Shown here: one piece after another, positions 34,536 through 43,340 of the stretch
How the letters are laid out: every line of letters begins with the position of its first letter
How positions within the stretch are numbered: position 1 is the stretch's first letter
Assembly: GCA_015521325.1 (NCBI GenBank)
Contig: WAOK01000079.1
Span: 1-62,328 of the forward strand
Source of the DNA: Desulfurococcales archaeon
GTDB taxonomy: Archaea > Thermoproteota > Thermoprotei_A > Sulfolobales > NBVN01
Length of the DNA: 62,328 bases
Reading direction: 5' to 3'
The notes under the pieces: model-generated
The model's input: only the letters and a program-made list of their open reading frames with translations
Database searches by the model: none
Told to the model about the DNA's origin: nothing
Translations under genes and position numbers: made by a program

Positions 34536-34925
34536 TCACTCACGCCTTCTCTTGGAAGCCTCTTCCCGAAGAAAGTTCGTTAACATGACGCATTTCTGTG
34601 GGTTGTAGAAGTTTCCTTCGCTGCATCTTGGAAGGAATCTGCAGGTAAAACACGGTATCTTCATAACTGGGTTAAGGTTCACTATGAGCTTTAATTTCAT
34701 CTTCTTTCTAGTGACGTAAGTTAGTTTGTATGTCTTTCTTCCCTTGTACACTACAGGTTCTCTCTTTATCAGCCCTCTCCGCACAAGGTTTATGACAGCC
34801 CTAGTTCCTTCCCTATTGTCTATTCCAAGACGTTGCCATAGAGTGCTCTGTATTACTTCCTCTCCCTTCTTTGTCGCATCCTTCACTATCTTCAATATAG
34901 CTTCCTCGATCTCCTTGGTATTCAT
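34536..34925 (-). CDS. Transcription factor E beta subunit (RPC39/TFE-beta-like winged helix with Fe-S site)
   Basis: Protein of 129 residues. The first ~85 residues form an extended winged helix (QSTLWQRLGIDNREGTRAVI, RRGLIKREPVVYKGRKTYKL). The C-terminal part has four cysteines spaced C-x2-C-x5-C-x10-C (CFTCRFLPRC then NPQKC), as in the cubane-binding region of crenarchaeal TFE-beta and human RPC39. TFE-beta pairs with TFE-alpha to help open promoters. The TATA box at 34948-34957 would place initiation near 34927, so the ATG at 34925 is chosen over the GTG at 34937, giving a leaderless message. Confidence 0.8.
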   Translation of the reverse strand: MNTKEIEEAILKIVKDATKKGEEVIQSTLWQRLGIDNREGTRAVINLVRRGLIKREPVVYKGRKTYKLTYVTRKKMKLKLIVNLNPVMKIPCFTCRFLPRCSEGNFYNPQKCVMLTNFLREEASKRRRE

Positions 34926-34947
34926 TACGGGGGACACCCTTCCGACT

Positions 34948-34957
34948 ATTTTTATAC
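34948..34957 (-). promoter_or_regulatory. TATA box of the TFE-beta-like gene
   Basis: TATAAAAATA on the minus strand is close to the archaeal consensus and about 26 bases upstream of the ATG at 34925. Confidence 0.6.
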
Positions 34958-34992
34958 CCTACGCAACTTATAAGTCGGCTTTGATATACAAA

Positions 34993-35961
34993 TTACTTTT
35001 CTATAATTCTCATTATCTTTTCCTTTCTTGGATCTATCGTTGATAATTCATCAACGAACTTCTCCCTCAGCTCGCTCTTAACCAGCAGATCAACTTCCTT
35101 AATTGGGACGACATCAGCCATCTTCAGCGTCTCCTCAGCTTTCTTGACAGCATCGCGGAAGGCTACCCTCCTCAGATTAGTCGCATCAACAATGGCTATC
35201 CTCTCCGACTCTGACTCCTCAAGCGCTACCGTGAGGTAGTCCGGGGCAGACTTCTTTATTCTGTAGACCATTAATGCATCAATTAATTCCCTACCCTTCG
35301 ACACAGTCGCATATACTTCCTCAGGTGCTTCGTCACTTCTCACATCTCTGCTCCTCTCAGTGAATATCTCTCTTAGGGTTTCAAGCCTTATTCCCTCAAC
35401 CACGCTATCACCGAATGCCTCTGCGAGCCTTAAGGCGACATTTATTGTCACGAGGCCACCCTCAGTGGAGTACTTATACGCGCTCCTCCTCGAGACGCCG
35501 CCGGCATAAGCTATGTCGCCCAGACTGTAACCTTTTTCACGCAATCTCTTGAGTTCCTCCTTACTTATTTTGAATAGGTACTCACCTCTTCTGTAGAGTG
35601 CTATTAGCTCGTCTGACCCACTTATTATGTTCTCAAAGGTTCTTTCGTTCATCACGAAGATACCCTCTTTCTCGTAGACGACGTCGTCCCTGATCTGCGG
35701 GCTCGGGCTGATGACTATCGGTAGGGCATTGAGTGCTTTGGAAGCCTTGAGTAGGTCGCCCGCTTCTTCCTTATCTATATTCGGCTTGGGCTTTACCCTC
35801 ACTAGTATATTATCCTTATTTGTGACAGCGACTATGTCGATAGACCTCTCCCTGTACTTGCTGGGGTATGTTAGCTGGGTATACTTTAGTCCTTCATACT
35901 TCAGCACTATCTTTATTTTTTCCAATGCCTTTCTGAACGCCTTCTTGGGCCTGTCCTCCAT
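34993..35961 (-). CDS. XRE-type HTH regulator with nuclease-fold N-terminus (archaeal family)
   Basis: Protein of 322 residues. Residues ~1-125 resemble a restriction-endonuclease-like fold (RSIDIVAVTNKDNILVRVKP, then PIVISPSP). Residues ~135-190 are a Cro/C1 helix-turn-helix (REKGYSLGDIAYAGGVSRRS). The C-terminal ~120 residues are a conserved archaeal region. The layout matches the archaeal putative HTH-type transcriptional regulator family. It sits just upstream of the TFE-beta-like gene on the same strand with a 67-base gap that holds a separate promoter. Confidence 0.85.
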   Translation of the reverse strand: MEDRPKKAFRKALEKIKIVLKYEGLKYTQLTYPSKYRERSIDIVAVTNKDNILVRVKPKPNIDKEEAGDLLKASKALNALPIVISPSPQIRDDVVYEKEGIFVMNERTFENIISGSDELIALYRRGEYLFKISKEELKRLREKGYSLGDIAYAGGVSRRSAYKYSTEGGLVTINVALRLAEAFGDSVVEGIRLETLREIFTERSRDVRSDEAPEEVYATVSKGRELIDALMVYRIKKSAPDYLTVALEESESERIAIVDATNLRRVAFRDAVKKAEETLKMADVVPIKEVDLLVKSELREKFVDELSTIDPRKEKIMRIIEK

Positions 35962-36015
35962 GGTCTCCCATACCCATACAATACATAGAATTTTATGACC
36001 TAAAAATGGGCTGAG

Positions 36016-36717
36016 TTACCCGACATATTCAGCAAGTACCATAGCGTGGTCCTTGTCGTATGGGTCGAGATAGACTATGTCAATCGTTTTGAAACCGTTT
36101 TCCTCGAGCACCTCGATCTCCTTACGGAATACCTCATCCGGTGCAACAGTGACATCAATCGACCTTGCCTTTATGGCGAAGTATAGCTTCCCGCCGCGCC
36201 TCAGGAAATACTTAGCATTCAGCACTACAAGCGATGCTTGCTCAGGCTGCGCGACATCCGCATACAATATGTCGGCAACGTCAACTATGTGTGCGTACTT
36301 GTTTGGGAATCTTGCATCACCGAGAATTGGCACTAGGTTCGGTCGGGTCTCAGCAACATTGACTAATTCCCTCACGACCCTGGGAGCGAACTCCACGGCA
36401 TAGACTATGCCTGACTCTCCCACGAGGTCGGAAACGTGGGAGGGAGTTGTTCCGGAGCCAGCGCCGAGATAAAGTACCCTCGAGCCCTCGGTTATGGCTA
36501 GCTCCTTTATCCCTTTCAAGAGGGCTGCTGCCAGCTTGCTCCTGAAAGCGTTCCACTCTCTGTACTCAACCTCACCGATCTTGAACAAGCGCTCGCCATA
36601 GACTCTCTTACCCGGGGCTAGGTTGCGGGTCGCTAGCCTGACCGAGCCGTCCTCTAACTCGACGACGTAGACACCACTATACTTCGGGTGCTCCTCTATC
36701 TTAGCGACTGACGACAT
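36016..36717 (-). CDS. flpA: Fibrillarin, C/D-box RNP 2'-O-methyltransferase
   Basis: SAM-dependent catalytic subunit that methylates ribose at sites chosen by C/D guide RNAs. About 233 residues with EYREWNAFRSKLAAA, the SAM motif VLYLGAGSGTTPSHVSD, VYAVEFAPRVVREL, LGDARFPNKY and ADILYADVAQPEQA. GGAGGTGG upstream fits the ATG at 36717; a GTG two codons earlier is also possible. It follows nop5 in the same operon. A guide RNA for this enzyme lies at 53.0 kb. Confidence 0.96.
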   Translation of the reverse strand: MSSVAKIEEHPKYSGVYVVELEDGSVRLATRNLAPGKRVYGERLFKIGEVEYREWNAFRSKLAAALLKGIKELAITEGSRVLYLGAGSGTTPSHVSDLVGESGIVYAVEFAPRVVRELVNVAETRPNLVPILGDARFPNKYAHIVDVADILYADVAQPEQASLVVLNAKYFLRRGGKLYFAIKARSIDVTVAPDEVFRKEIEVLEENGFKTIDIVYLDPYDKDHAMVLAEYVG

Positions 36718-36731
36718 CGCCACCCACCTCC

Positions 36732-37964
36732 TTACCTCTTACCTCTTCTACCCTTCTTTCTTTTACCGCGCCTACTCCAGCGCCTCGGCTTTGGCTTTAC
36801 CTCGCGTATCCGCTTCGGCGGCTTCGGGTACTTTTCCTTGATCTCCTCGATACGCTTCATCAACGCCTCCTTCAACTCCTTACCAATGAAGCGGCCAGTG
36901 AAGTAGTCAGCTTTCGCAGCGATCGCTAGCTTCGTGGCGAGTGCCCTAGCTATCTTACCCCTCTGCCACTTGGGCGAGCTGTGGATGTACTTGAACTGGA
37001 ATATTATACCGTGCTTCGGTGGCCTCCCTCCAGTCCTTAGGGCGCGGAATAATGCCTTCTCTGCCCCGAGAACCTGGATCGTGCTCGCAGGCATCTTTGC
37101 TAGGTTCTCCAAACTCCCGGCAAGGCTCAGTAGCCTCGCACCTAGCAACGGGCCGACCAGCTCCGTTATGTTCGGGGCCACCTCTCTCATGACCATACCG
37201 ACATATTCCGTGAGCTCGTCCCTCATCCTATAGAGCTCCAGAATAAGTGAGGCAAGCGCTCTCATCTGCTCGATGTCGAAGTCAGAGAGATCGGCACCAA
37301 TAGATTTCTTGGCTATCTCAATGATGCGTTTAGCCTTACTCTCGCTTAGGCCTATCTCCTTCAATGCCTCTTCGCTAAGGTTATCCCTGCTCCCTATTTC
37401 CGCAACGATCCTTGCGTAGGTCTTGTGGTCGGGTACGAGGTCATCGAGTTCCGGGAAGTGGATGCTGTACCACTCCCTTAGCCTGGAGGAGAACAGGTTT
37501 ATCGTTTTGTCTATGTCGTCGATAGCCCTGATCGCCTGTATCGCCAAGAGGTCCCTCTTCTGCGCGTACCTCCTCAGCTTCTTCCTGGTGATGAGGATCG
37601 AAATCTCGTGCACAAACTTCACGAATTCCTCAGCGGAACCTATGAAGCTGCCCTCAACAGCGAACTCAGGTATTTTCTCACGTAGCGACAGAACTAGCTC
37701 AGCACCCGGGCCAATGTCGTAGCTGAGCCCGAGATGTGAAGCCGCCCTAGCGTGACCGTCGTCCTCAACGATGACGTGTACGTTGCCGTACTCCTTGAGC
37801 TTTCGGAGGAGTTCGACGAACTCATCGGAGTAGCCCCTTTCCTCTATCTCGAGCGCCCTAGATATCACGGAGTTTACGTCCTTCTTAGCGAATACCTTGA
37901 CTACCTCGCTGCCGTCGCTGGCGAACGCGCCGACCAGTGTGTCGATAGCAGAAAACTTCTTCAT
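36732..37964 (-). CDS. nop5: Nop5/Nop56-58 scaffold protein of C/D-box RNP
   Basis: Scaffold that binds L7Ae-bound guide RNA through its Nop domain and holds fibrillarin through its N-terminus. The 410 residues include a long coiled coil (~125-250), the Nop domain with GPLLGARLLSLAGSLENLAK and the region GAEKALFRALRTGGRPPKHG, and a lysine/arginine-rich tail of about 30 residues. It is head to head with S30e. Confidence 0.96.
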   Translation of the reverse strand: MKKFSAIDTLVGAFASDGSEVVKVFAKKDVNSVISRALEIEERGYSDEFVELLRKLKEYGNVHVIVEDDGHARAASHLGLSYDIGPGAELVLSLREKIPEFAVEGSFIGSAEEFVKFVHEISILITRKKLRRYAQKRDLLAIQAIRAIDDIDKTINLFSSRLREWYSIHFPELDDLVPDHKTYARIVAEIGSRDNLSEEALKEIGLSESKAKRIIEIAKKSIGADLSDFDIEQMRALASLILELYRMRDELTEYVGMVMREVAPNITELVGPLLGARLLSLAGSLENLAKMPASTIQVLGAEKALFRALRTGGRPPKHGIIFQFKYIHSSPKWQRGKIARALATKLAIAAKADYFTGRFIGKELKEALMKRIEEIKEKYPKPPKRIREVKPKPRRWSRRGKRKKGRRGKR

Positions 37965-38028
37965 GTGTTACCCACCTAGGTTTTCTATACTCGTATGTGG
38001 TATTAAACAGTGTGTTGTGGAGAGTACC

Positions 38029-38036
38029 TATAAATA
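38029..38036 (+). promoter_or_regulatory. TATA box of the S30e-gatD-gatE operon
   Basis: TATAAATA is a strong archaeal TATA element; initiation would lie near 38058, giving a leader of about 12 bases before the S30e ATG. Confidence 0.55.
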
Positions 38037-38069
38037 TCCTCCTACCTACTCTAGTCAAGGGATGGACGT

Positions 38070-38261
38070 ATGCCCACTCACGGCTCGATGACTAAGGCGG
38101 GCAAGGTGAGGAGCCAGACTCCGAAGATACCGGCTAAGCCGAAGAGGAATTTGCCGCCTAGGATAAGGAACCGGAGGGAGTACTGGATAAGGAAGAGGAA
38201 GGAGCAGGGTCTCCCAGTACCCACAGTAGTGCCGCCATCCTCTGTGCCGAAGAAGAAGTGA
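38070..38261 (+). CDS. rps30e: Small-subunit ribosomal protein S30e
   Basis: Very basic protein of 63 residues. [18 protein letters not shown] is the conserved start of S30e, followed by [20 protein letters not shown]30e occurs in Thermoproteota and some other archaeal groups but is missing from most Euryarchaeota, which fits the affiliation. gatD follows directly. Confidence 0.93.
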   Translation: MPTHGSMTKAGKVRSQTPKIPAKPKRNLPPRIRNRREYWIRKRKEQGLPVPTVVPPSSVPKKK

Positions 38262-38308
38262 GGAAACGCTCTAATCCCCACATACTTCTTTTCACCTGGC
38301 GGTATGGA

Positions 38309-39622
38309 TTGGCGTCGGAGAAACCCAATATAGGCGACCTTGTTCGTCTCTACTTAACCGACGGCACAGTACTTGAAGGTATTGTGATGCCTTTGACAGA
38401 GTTCTCCGGCAGTGACATAATAGTGATGAAGCTGAAGAATGGATACAACATAGGGGTCTCGCGCGAGAGAGTCGTAAAAGTGGAGGTTATTCAGAGAGAG
38501 GCAGCGGAAATAGGGAAGGTACCGCCCCCAGCAAGAACCGAGATCGAGGGAAGAGGCGAGAAGAATATAACCCTAATATCGACCGGGGGCACGATAGCCA
38601 GCAAGGTTGAGTACGAAACAGGCGCCGTCCGCCCAGCTATTACGGCGTCCGAGCTTGTTGAGATGGTTCCCGACCTAAGGGGTATAGCGAAGAGACTGAG
38701 GGTCGTGGAGCTGATGCGTGTACTGAGTGAAGACATGCGCCCCACTGACTGGGCAAAGATAGCTGAGGAGATATTAGCTGAGATAAGGAGCGGTGCGGAC
38801 GCTGTGGTTGTGGCCCACGGAACGGACACGATGGGCTACACAGCTGCCGCGATAGCGTTCGCTCTTCAGGAGCTCCCCATACCTGTAGCTTTCGTTGGTT
38901 CCCAGAGGAGCAGTGACAGGCCGAGCACAGACGCTGTGTTTAACCTGAAGGCCGCCACCGCTACCTCGCTAAAGGCGCCGTTCGGTGAGTCGGTTGTTGT
39001 GATGCATGGCACACCATCCGATACCTATGCCCTCGCTCATAGAGGTGTCAGGGTGAGGAAGATGCATTCGAGCAGAAGAGATGCTTTTCAGTCGATTAAT
39101 ACTAGACCGCTAGCAAAGCTGAGTGCCCCCGATTTCGAGATAGAACTCCTCACCGACGATTACATACCGAGGAACAATGACGGGCCCAGCCCCTCCATAG
39201 GTTTCGATGAGAGGGTTGCCCTGCTCTACACATACCCAGGAATGCGGTGCGAGATCATCGAGTACATAGCACAGGAGGGTGCAAAAGGTATCGTACTCGC
39301 GGGCACCGGGCTGGGACACATACCGAGTTACTGCATCCCGAGCGTAAAGAGAGCTGTTGACTCGGGAATATTCATTGGTGTAACGACGCAGACTCTCTTC
39401 GGGAGGGTCAATCTCAACGTTTACAGTAACGGAAGAAGATTGATCAAGGCCGGGGCAGTGCCCCTAGCTGACATGCTACCCGAGACAGCTTACGTTAAGC
39501 TCTCCTGGGCGTTGGCCAACTTCAGCAGAGAGAGAGTAACCGAGGTAATGCTGGCCAATGTTGTCGGAGAGATCTCGCTTAGGCACGAGGAGGACGTTTA
39601 TCCGAGGTGGTATCATGGATAA
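38309..39622 (+). CDS. gatD: Glu-tRNA(Gln) amidotransferase subunit D
   Basis: Asparaginase-like subunit that releases ammonia for GatE. KPNIGDLVRLYLTDGTVLEG is the N-terminal barrel, ISTGGTIAS holds the first catalytic threonine, and VVAHGTDTMGYTAAA the second active-site group. The frame is open from a GTG at 38258 that overlaps the S30e stop, but no ribosome binding site precedes it. A TTG at 38309 with GGCGGT upstream puts the start at the conserved region. The stop overlaps gatE by eight bases. Confidence 0.93.
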   Translation: MASEKPNIGDLVRLYLTDGTVLEGIVMPLTEFSGSDIIVMKLKNGYNIGVSRERVVKVEVIQREAAEIGKVPPPARTEIEGRGEKNITLISTGGTIASKVEYETGAVRPAITASELVEMVPDLRGIAKRLRVVELMRVLSEDMRPTDWAKIAEEILAEIRSGADAVVVAHGTDTMGYTAAAIAFALQELPIPVAFVGSQRSSDRPSTDAVFNLKAATATSLKAPFGESVVVMHGTPSDTYALAHRGVRVRKMHSSRRDAFQSINTRPLAKLSAPDFEIELLTDDYIPRNNDGPSPSIGFDERVALLYTYPGMRCEIIEYIAQEGAKGIVLAGTGLGHIPSYCIPSVKRAVDSGIFIGVTTQTLFGRVNLNVYSNGRRLIKAGAVPLADMLPETAYVKLSWALANFSRERVTEVMLANVVGEISLRHEEDVYPRWYHG

Positions 39623-41537
39623 GCTCGACTATAGGGAGCTAGGTCTTAAGGTCGGCTTGGAGATTCATCAGCAGCTAAACACAAAACATAAACTATTCTG
39701 TGGGTGCCCCACCAAGCTAGCCTCGCTGGAAACCCCTCACGAGGAGATCGTGAGGTACTTGAAGGTGAGCAAAAGCGAGATCGGTGACGTTGACCCCGCC
39801 GCTGCGTACGAGATACAGAAAGGCAGAAAAATAATTTACGTCGTCCCCAAGGGTCACGCATGCCTCGTCGAGATGGATGAGGAACCGCCGCACGAGGTTA
39901 ACAGGGAGGCACTAGCGATAACGATAGCCATAGCTAAGGCACTTAATTCGAATCTCATTGACGAGATACAGTACATGAGGAAGATCGTCGTCGATGGATC
40001 GAACACCACGGGCTTTCAGAGAACAGCCATAGTCGCTATTGGTGGTCACATAACGATAGAGGGGAGGCGTGTGGGGATACAGACAATAGCTCTTGAGGAG
40101 GACGCGGCGCGGAAGCTCGAGGAAGGGCCTGGTTATGTGAAGTATAACTTAGATCGACTGGGGATACCTCTCATAGAGATAGCGACTGAGCCAGATATAG
40201 ACGACCCCGAACTTGCCATGAAGGTAGCTGCCTCAATAGGTCTTTTGCTCAGGCTAACCGGGAGGGTTAAGCGCGGTCTTGGCACCATAAGGCAGGACCT
40301 GAATGTATCGATTAAAGGCGGTGTCAAGACCGAGATAAAGGGTGTTAGCCTCCTCGAACTGATACCGAAGATAGTCGAGTACGAGGCCATGAGACAGTTG
40401 AGGCTTTTGAAGATCCGTGATGAGTTAAGGGCCAGGGGTGTTAAGGAGAGCAACGTGAGTGACGAGATAGTTAACCTCACCGACCTACTCAAGAATTCGA
40501 AGAGCAAGCTGGTACGACGCGTGCTAAAGGCTGGTGGGGGCGTCTACGGGATTCTCTTGAAGGGCTTCAAGGGAATCCTCGGGACAGAGGTTCAGCCTGG
40601 CCGCAGGTTTGGTACCGAGCTATCTGACTACGCCAAGGCTTGGGGGGGTGTCGGGGGCATAATTCACAGTGACGAATTACCTAAGTATGGGATCAGCGAG
40701 GGAGAGGTAGCGGCTATATACGAAACGTTGGGCGGTGATCCGAGCAGGGATGCATTCGTGTTGGTTCTAGCTGATGAGGAAAAGGCGCGCAGGGCGTTGG
40801 GGGCAGTGATAGAGCGGGCGAGGCATGCCTTGATAGGTATACCCAAGGAGACTAGGGGAGCTAACCCGGATGGAACGACGAGGTACCTTCGTCCGCAGCC
40901 AGGCGCTGCGCGTATGTATCCCGAGACAGATGTACCCCCTGTTAGGGTCGATGAAGGACTGTTGAGAGAGGCCGAGAGGATTAAGCCGCCCCTGCCTGAT
41001 GAGTTCTTGAAGACCCTTGAGAGCAGTCATGGACTGGGTAAGGAGCTTGCTAAGCAGTTGATATGGAGTGATGACCTCCACACGTATCTCGACATTGTTG
41101 AGTCGATGCCCGGCATCGATAGGAAGTTCGTTGCGTCACTACTCGTGATCACGTTGAGGGGATTAAGGTCTGAGGGCATAGACGTGAGCAAGTTAAGCAG
41201 AGATGACATAGTGAAGGCCCTGCGCCTCTACCATGAAGGCAAAGTACCTAAGGACGCTGTGGCCGAGGTACTGAAGGAGAAGGCTCAGCACCCGGAGAAG
41301 GACCTTGATGCTATCGCATCAAAGTACCTCAGGCTTTCCGAGGACGAGGTTAGGGCCGTTGTTGAAAGAATTGTTGAAGAAAGAATTGATAAGGTGAGGG
41401 ATCTGTGCGAGCGCTCATTCGGCATGATAATGGGGGCGACCATGAAGGAGCTTAGGGGACGTGTTGAGGGACGCTTAGTTGCTGCTATAGTGAAGGAGAT
41501 CATTAATAGGGTATGTAGTGGGGGATTAGAGGGGTAA
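39615..41537 (+). CDS. gatE: Glu-tRNA(Gln) amidotransferase subunit E
   Basis: Archaea-specific kinase/transamidase subunit that turns Glu-tRNA(Gln) into Gln-tRNA(Gln). The 640 residues start MDKLDYRELGLKVGLEIHQQ, with the zinc-binding FCGCPTKLA near residue 30, IEIATEPDIDDPELAM, and TRYLRPQPGAARMYPETDVP before the tail domain. GAGGTGG at 39604-39610 supports the ATG at 39615. Presence of GatDE indicates glutaminyl-tRNA is made by the indirect route. Confidence 0.96.
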   Translation: MDKLDYRELGLKVGLEIHQQLNTKHKLFCGCPTKLASLETPHEEIVRYLKVSKSEIGDVDPAAAYEIQKGRKIIYVVPKGHACLVEMDEEPPHEVNREALAITIAIAKALNSNLIDEIQYMRKIVVDGSNTTGFQRTAIVAIGGHITIEGRRVGIQTIALEEDAARKLEEGPGYVKYNLDRLGIPLIEIATEPDIDDPELAMKVAASIGLLLRLTGRVKRGLGTIRQDLNVSIKGGVKTEIKGVSLLELIPKIVEYEAMRQLRLLKIRDELRARGVKESNVSDEIVNLTDLLKNSKSKLVRRVLKAGGGVYGILLKGFKGILGTEVQPGRRFGTELSDYAKAWGGVGGIIHSDELPKYGISEGEVAAIYETLGGDPSRDAFVLVLADEEKARRALGAVIERARHALIGIPKETRGANPDGTTRYLRPQPGAARMYPETDVPPVRVDEGLLREAERIKPPLPDEFLKTLESSHGLGKELAKQLIWSDDLHTYLDIVESMPGIDRKFVASLLVITLRGLRSEGIDVSKLSRDDIVKALRLYHEGKVPKDAVAEVLKEKAQHPEKDLDAIASKYLRLSEDEVRAVVERIVEERIDKVRDLCERSFGMIMGATMKELRGRVEGRLVAAIVKEIINRVCSGGLEG

Positions 41538-41569
41538 ATAAGCTCCTCGAACCAGATTACTTTTAACGT

Positions 41570-41579
41570 GATATAAACG
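41570..41579 (+). promoter_or_regulatory. TATA box of the SRPBCC-like gene
   Basis: GATATAAACG lies 31 bases upstream of the TTG start at 41611; initiation is expected near 41600. Confidence 0.45.
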
Positions 41580-41610
41580 CAATATATTACGGTAGAAGGT
41601 GAGGTAGACA

Positions 41611-42582
41611 TTGGTAATAAAGCGCACATTTGAAGTGCTGACTCTAGCCCCGCCCGACACGGTGGCGGAGATACTGCGAGACCTAGAACTACACCTGCCA
41701 CTGTGGTCGATTTTCGAGTCAATGAATAAGTTAAATGAGAACGAGGCACAGGTTAGGCTCAGGATAGCGGGCGCACTCTACGATGCTAGGGTAAAGATCG
41801 AGCACACACCCAGAGGGAAGGCCCACTCCATTAAGGTTACAGTACAAGGACAGGTGAACTTCACACTCACCTACGAGATCATGCCGCGCGGAACGGGCTC
41901 GATAATATCCGGTAACTTGGTATTCAGGGCAGGATTCCTAAGAGAGAGACTACTAGGTTCATCGATAGTTGCATTTATTGACGACTTGAAGAACAAACTC
42001 ATATTCCAGCTTCCAGCAATAGCTGAGGCCATTAAGTCGCGCAAAGCAGCCAAGGCGCCCCCGCGTCGTCCAACACTTCAGCCTGCGATCAGGCAGCCGA
42101 CACTTACGCCTACAACTACTCCCAAGAAGGAGGAAAGACCAGCGACGCCTAAGGCGGAAAAGAAGCCAGCAACGCCTGCAGTGTCTGGCGAGGGCAAAGC
42201 GATTAAGGTGGGTGAACTCACTATATCGAATAACCCCACAGCTCTTGAGGACCCTGTGCTCCTTGGCTCAATAATACTGAAAGCGTCACTGGAGAAGACC
42301 GAGAAAATATCGACGAAGGGGAGTGAGTTATTGAGTGAGCTCGCTAAGCTAGTTGGTGATATCACTAAGAAGGGCCCGGTTTACGCAAATATAAGGACAG
42401 AGAGAATTAATATCAAAGTATTAATTAAAGATGGAAAAGTCATTGGAGTACGCATAGAGGAGCCAAACAAGCCACCAATTAACGGTAACGACGCCATAAA
42501 AAGGCTGAAAGAACTAGGTGAGCTTAGTGGGCGCATCTACATATTTACTGTGCCTGAGGACATTCTTTCATCAATTAGCTAG
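41611..42582 (+). CDS. Two-domain protein with SRPBCC-like N-terminus and Pro/Lys/Thr linker
   Basis: Protein of 323 residues. Residues 1-140 look like an SRPBCC/START-type lipid- or ligand-binding barrel (VLTLAPPDTVAEILRDLELH at the start, final long helix SSIVAFIDDLKNKLIFQLP). Residues ~150-195 are a Pro-, Lys- and Thr-rich linker. Residues ~200-323 are a separate alpha/beta domain (KVGELTISNNPTALEDPVLL). I do not recognise the C-terminal domain. No signal peptide is present, so it is cytoplasmic. The TTG start has GAGGT upstream. Confidence 0.75.
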   Translation: MVIKRTFEVLTLAPPDTVAEILRDLELHLPLWSIFESMNKLNENEAQVRLRIAGALYDARVKIEHTPRGKAHSIKVTVQGQVNFTLTYEIMPRGTGSIISGNLVFRAGFLRERLLGSSIVAFIDDLKNKLIFQLPAIAEAIKSRKAAKAPPRRPTLQPAIRQPTLTPTTTPKKEERPATPKAEKKPATPAVSGEGKAIKVGELTISNNPTALEDPVLLGSIILKASLEKTEKISTKGSELLSELAKLVGDITKKGPVYANIRTERINIKVLIKDGKVIGVRIEEPNKPPINGNDAIKRLKELGELSGRIYIFTVPEDILSSIS

Positions 42583-42587
42583 TGAGC

Positions 42588-43202
42588 TCATCTGGCTAGG
42601 TGCTCCATCAACAAGCTTCTATACCTAGTTGCAACCCCTCTCACATCTTCTCGCGAGTGTATTCCGTAGACCTTAACTAGCTTCATTATCCTTGCCAATT
42701 GCGTCCTACTAACTCCCACTAACCTAGCGATCGTCACTAAGCTCGGACGCGCACCAAGCGCCAGATATAACGCAATGAGTGAGGCAGCTACCTTTCCTCG
42801 AACCGTTCTTGAAGAAAGTCTAGGGTACATCTCAATGATCTTCATAACTGGTTCGACGACCTCTCTCAAGCTCTTAGGTATAGGCCTTACCCTCAGCTTA
42901 AGCACCCTAATCCTCTTACCTGTTCTTACATACTCCCGGAACGAGTCCCAGTCTATGTAGAGTTCTTTCCTTGATACTTTAACGTGCTTCACTAGTTCAA
43001 GAAACTTTCTCGTCTCCTTACTAAGGGTTACGTAACCTCTAGTGCCGTGGCGGATGTTCTCTGGTATGTGTCTGACTTCATTGCTAACATATATCTGCTC
43101 TACGACGTAGCCACATGCCGTACACACTACCTCACCCCTCTCGAAGTCCCACACGAGGTTATGTGATCCGCAGAGAGGACACCTCAACATACTCATCCTC
43201 AC
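42588..43202 (-). CDS. Short TFB-like transcription factor: intact zinc ribbon plus one cyclin-like fold
   Basis: Protein of 204 residues. The N-terminus has a complete zinc ribbon (CPLC and CTACG at residues 8-11 and 27-30) in the TFIIB style: VWDFERGEVVCTACGYVVEQ. A middle region has no clear match, and residues ~115-200 form a cyclin-like helical domain ending in an HTH (SLVTIARLVGVSRTQLARIM). Compared with the full TFB at 32.4 kb it lacks one cyclin repeat, but has the two zinc ligands that protein lost. It may be a TFB3-like auxiliary factor. It is divergent from the NAD-kinase-like gene. Confidence 0.75.
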   Translation of the reverse strand: MRMSMLRCPLCGSHNLVWDFERGEVVCTACGYVVEQIYVSNEVRHIPENIRHGTRGYVTLSKETRKFLELVKHVKVSRKELYIDWDSFREYVRTGKRIRVLKLRVRPIPKSLREVVEPVMKIIEMYPRLSSRTVRGKVAASLIALYLALGARPSLVTIARLVGVSRTQLARIMKLVKVYGIHSREDVRGVATRYRSLLMEHLAR

Positions 43203-43340
43203 AGATGGTCAAGTTAATGATATTTTCAAGAATTTCCGTATACAACAGACCCGGTGTGAGGGAGGGGTAGGAGAAACTAATTACGCCCACGCCTACTAAG
43301 CTTCATATCCTGTATCAAACACTAAAGCGGAGATGTAGAA

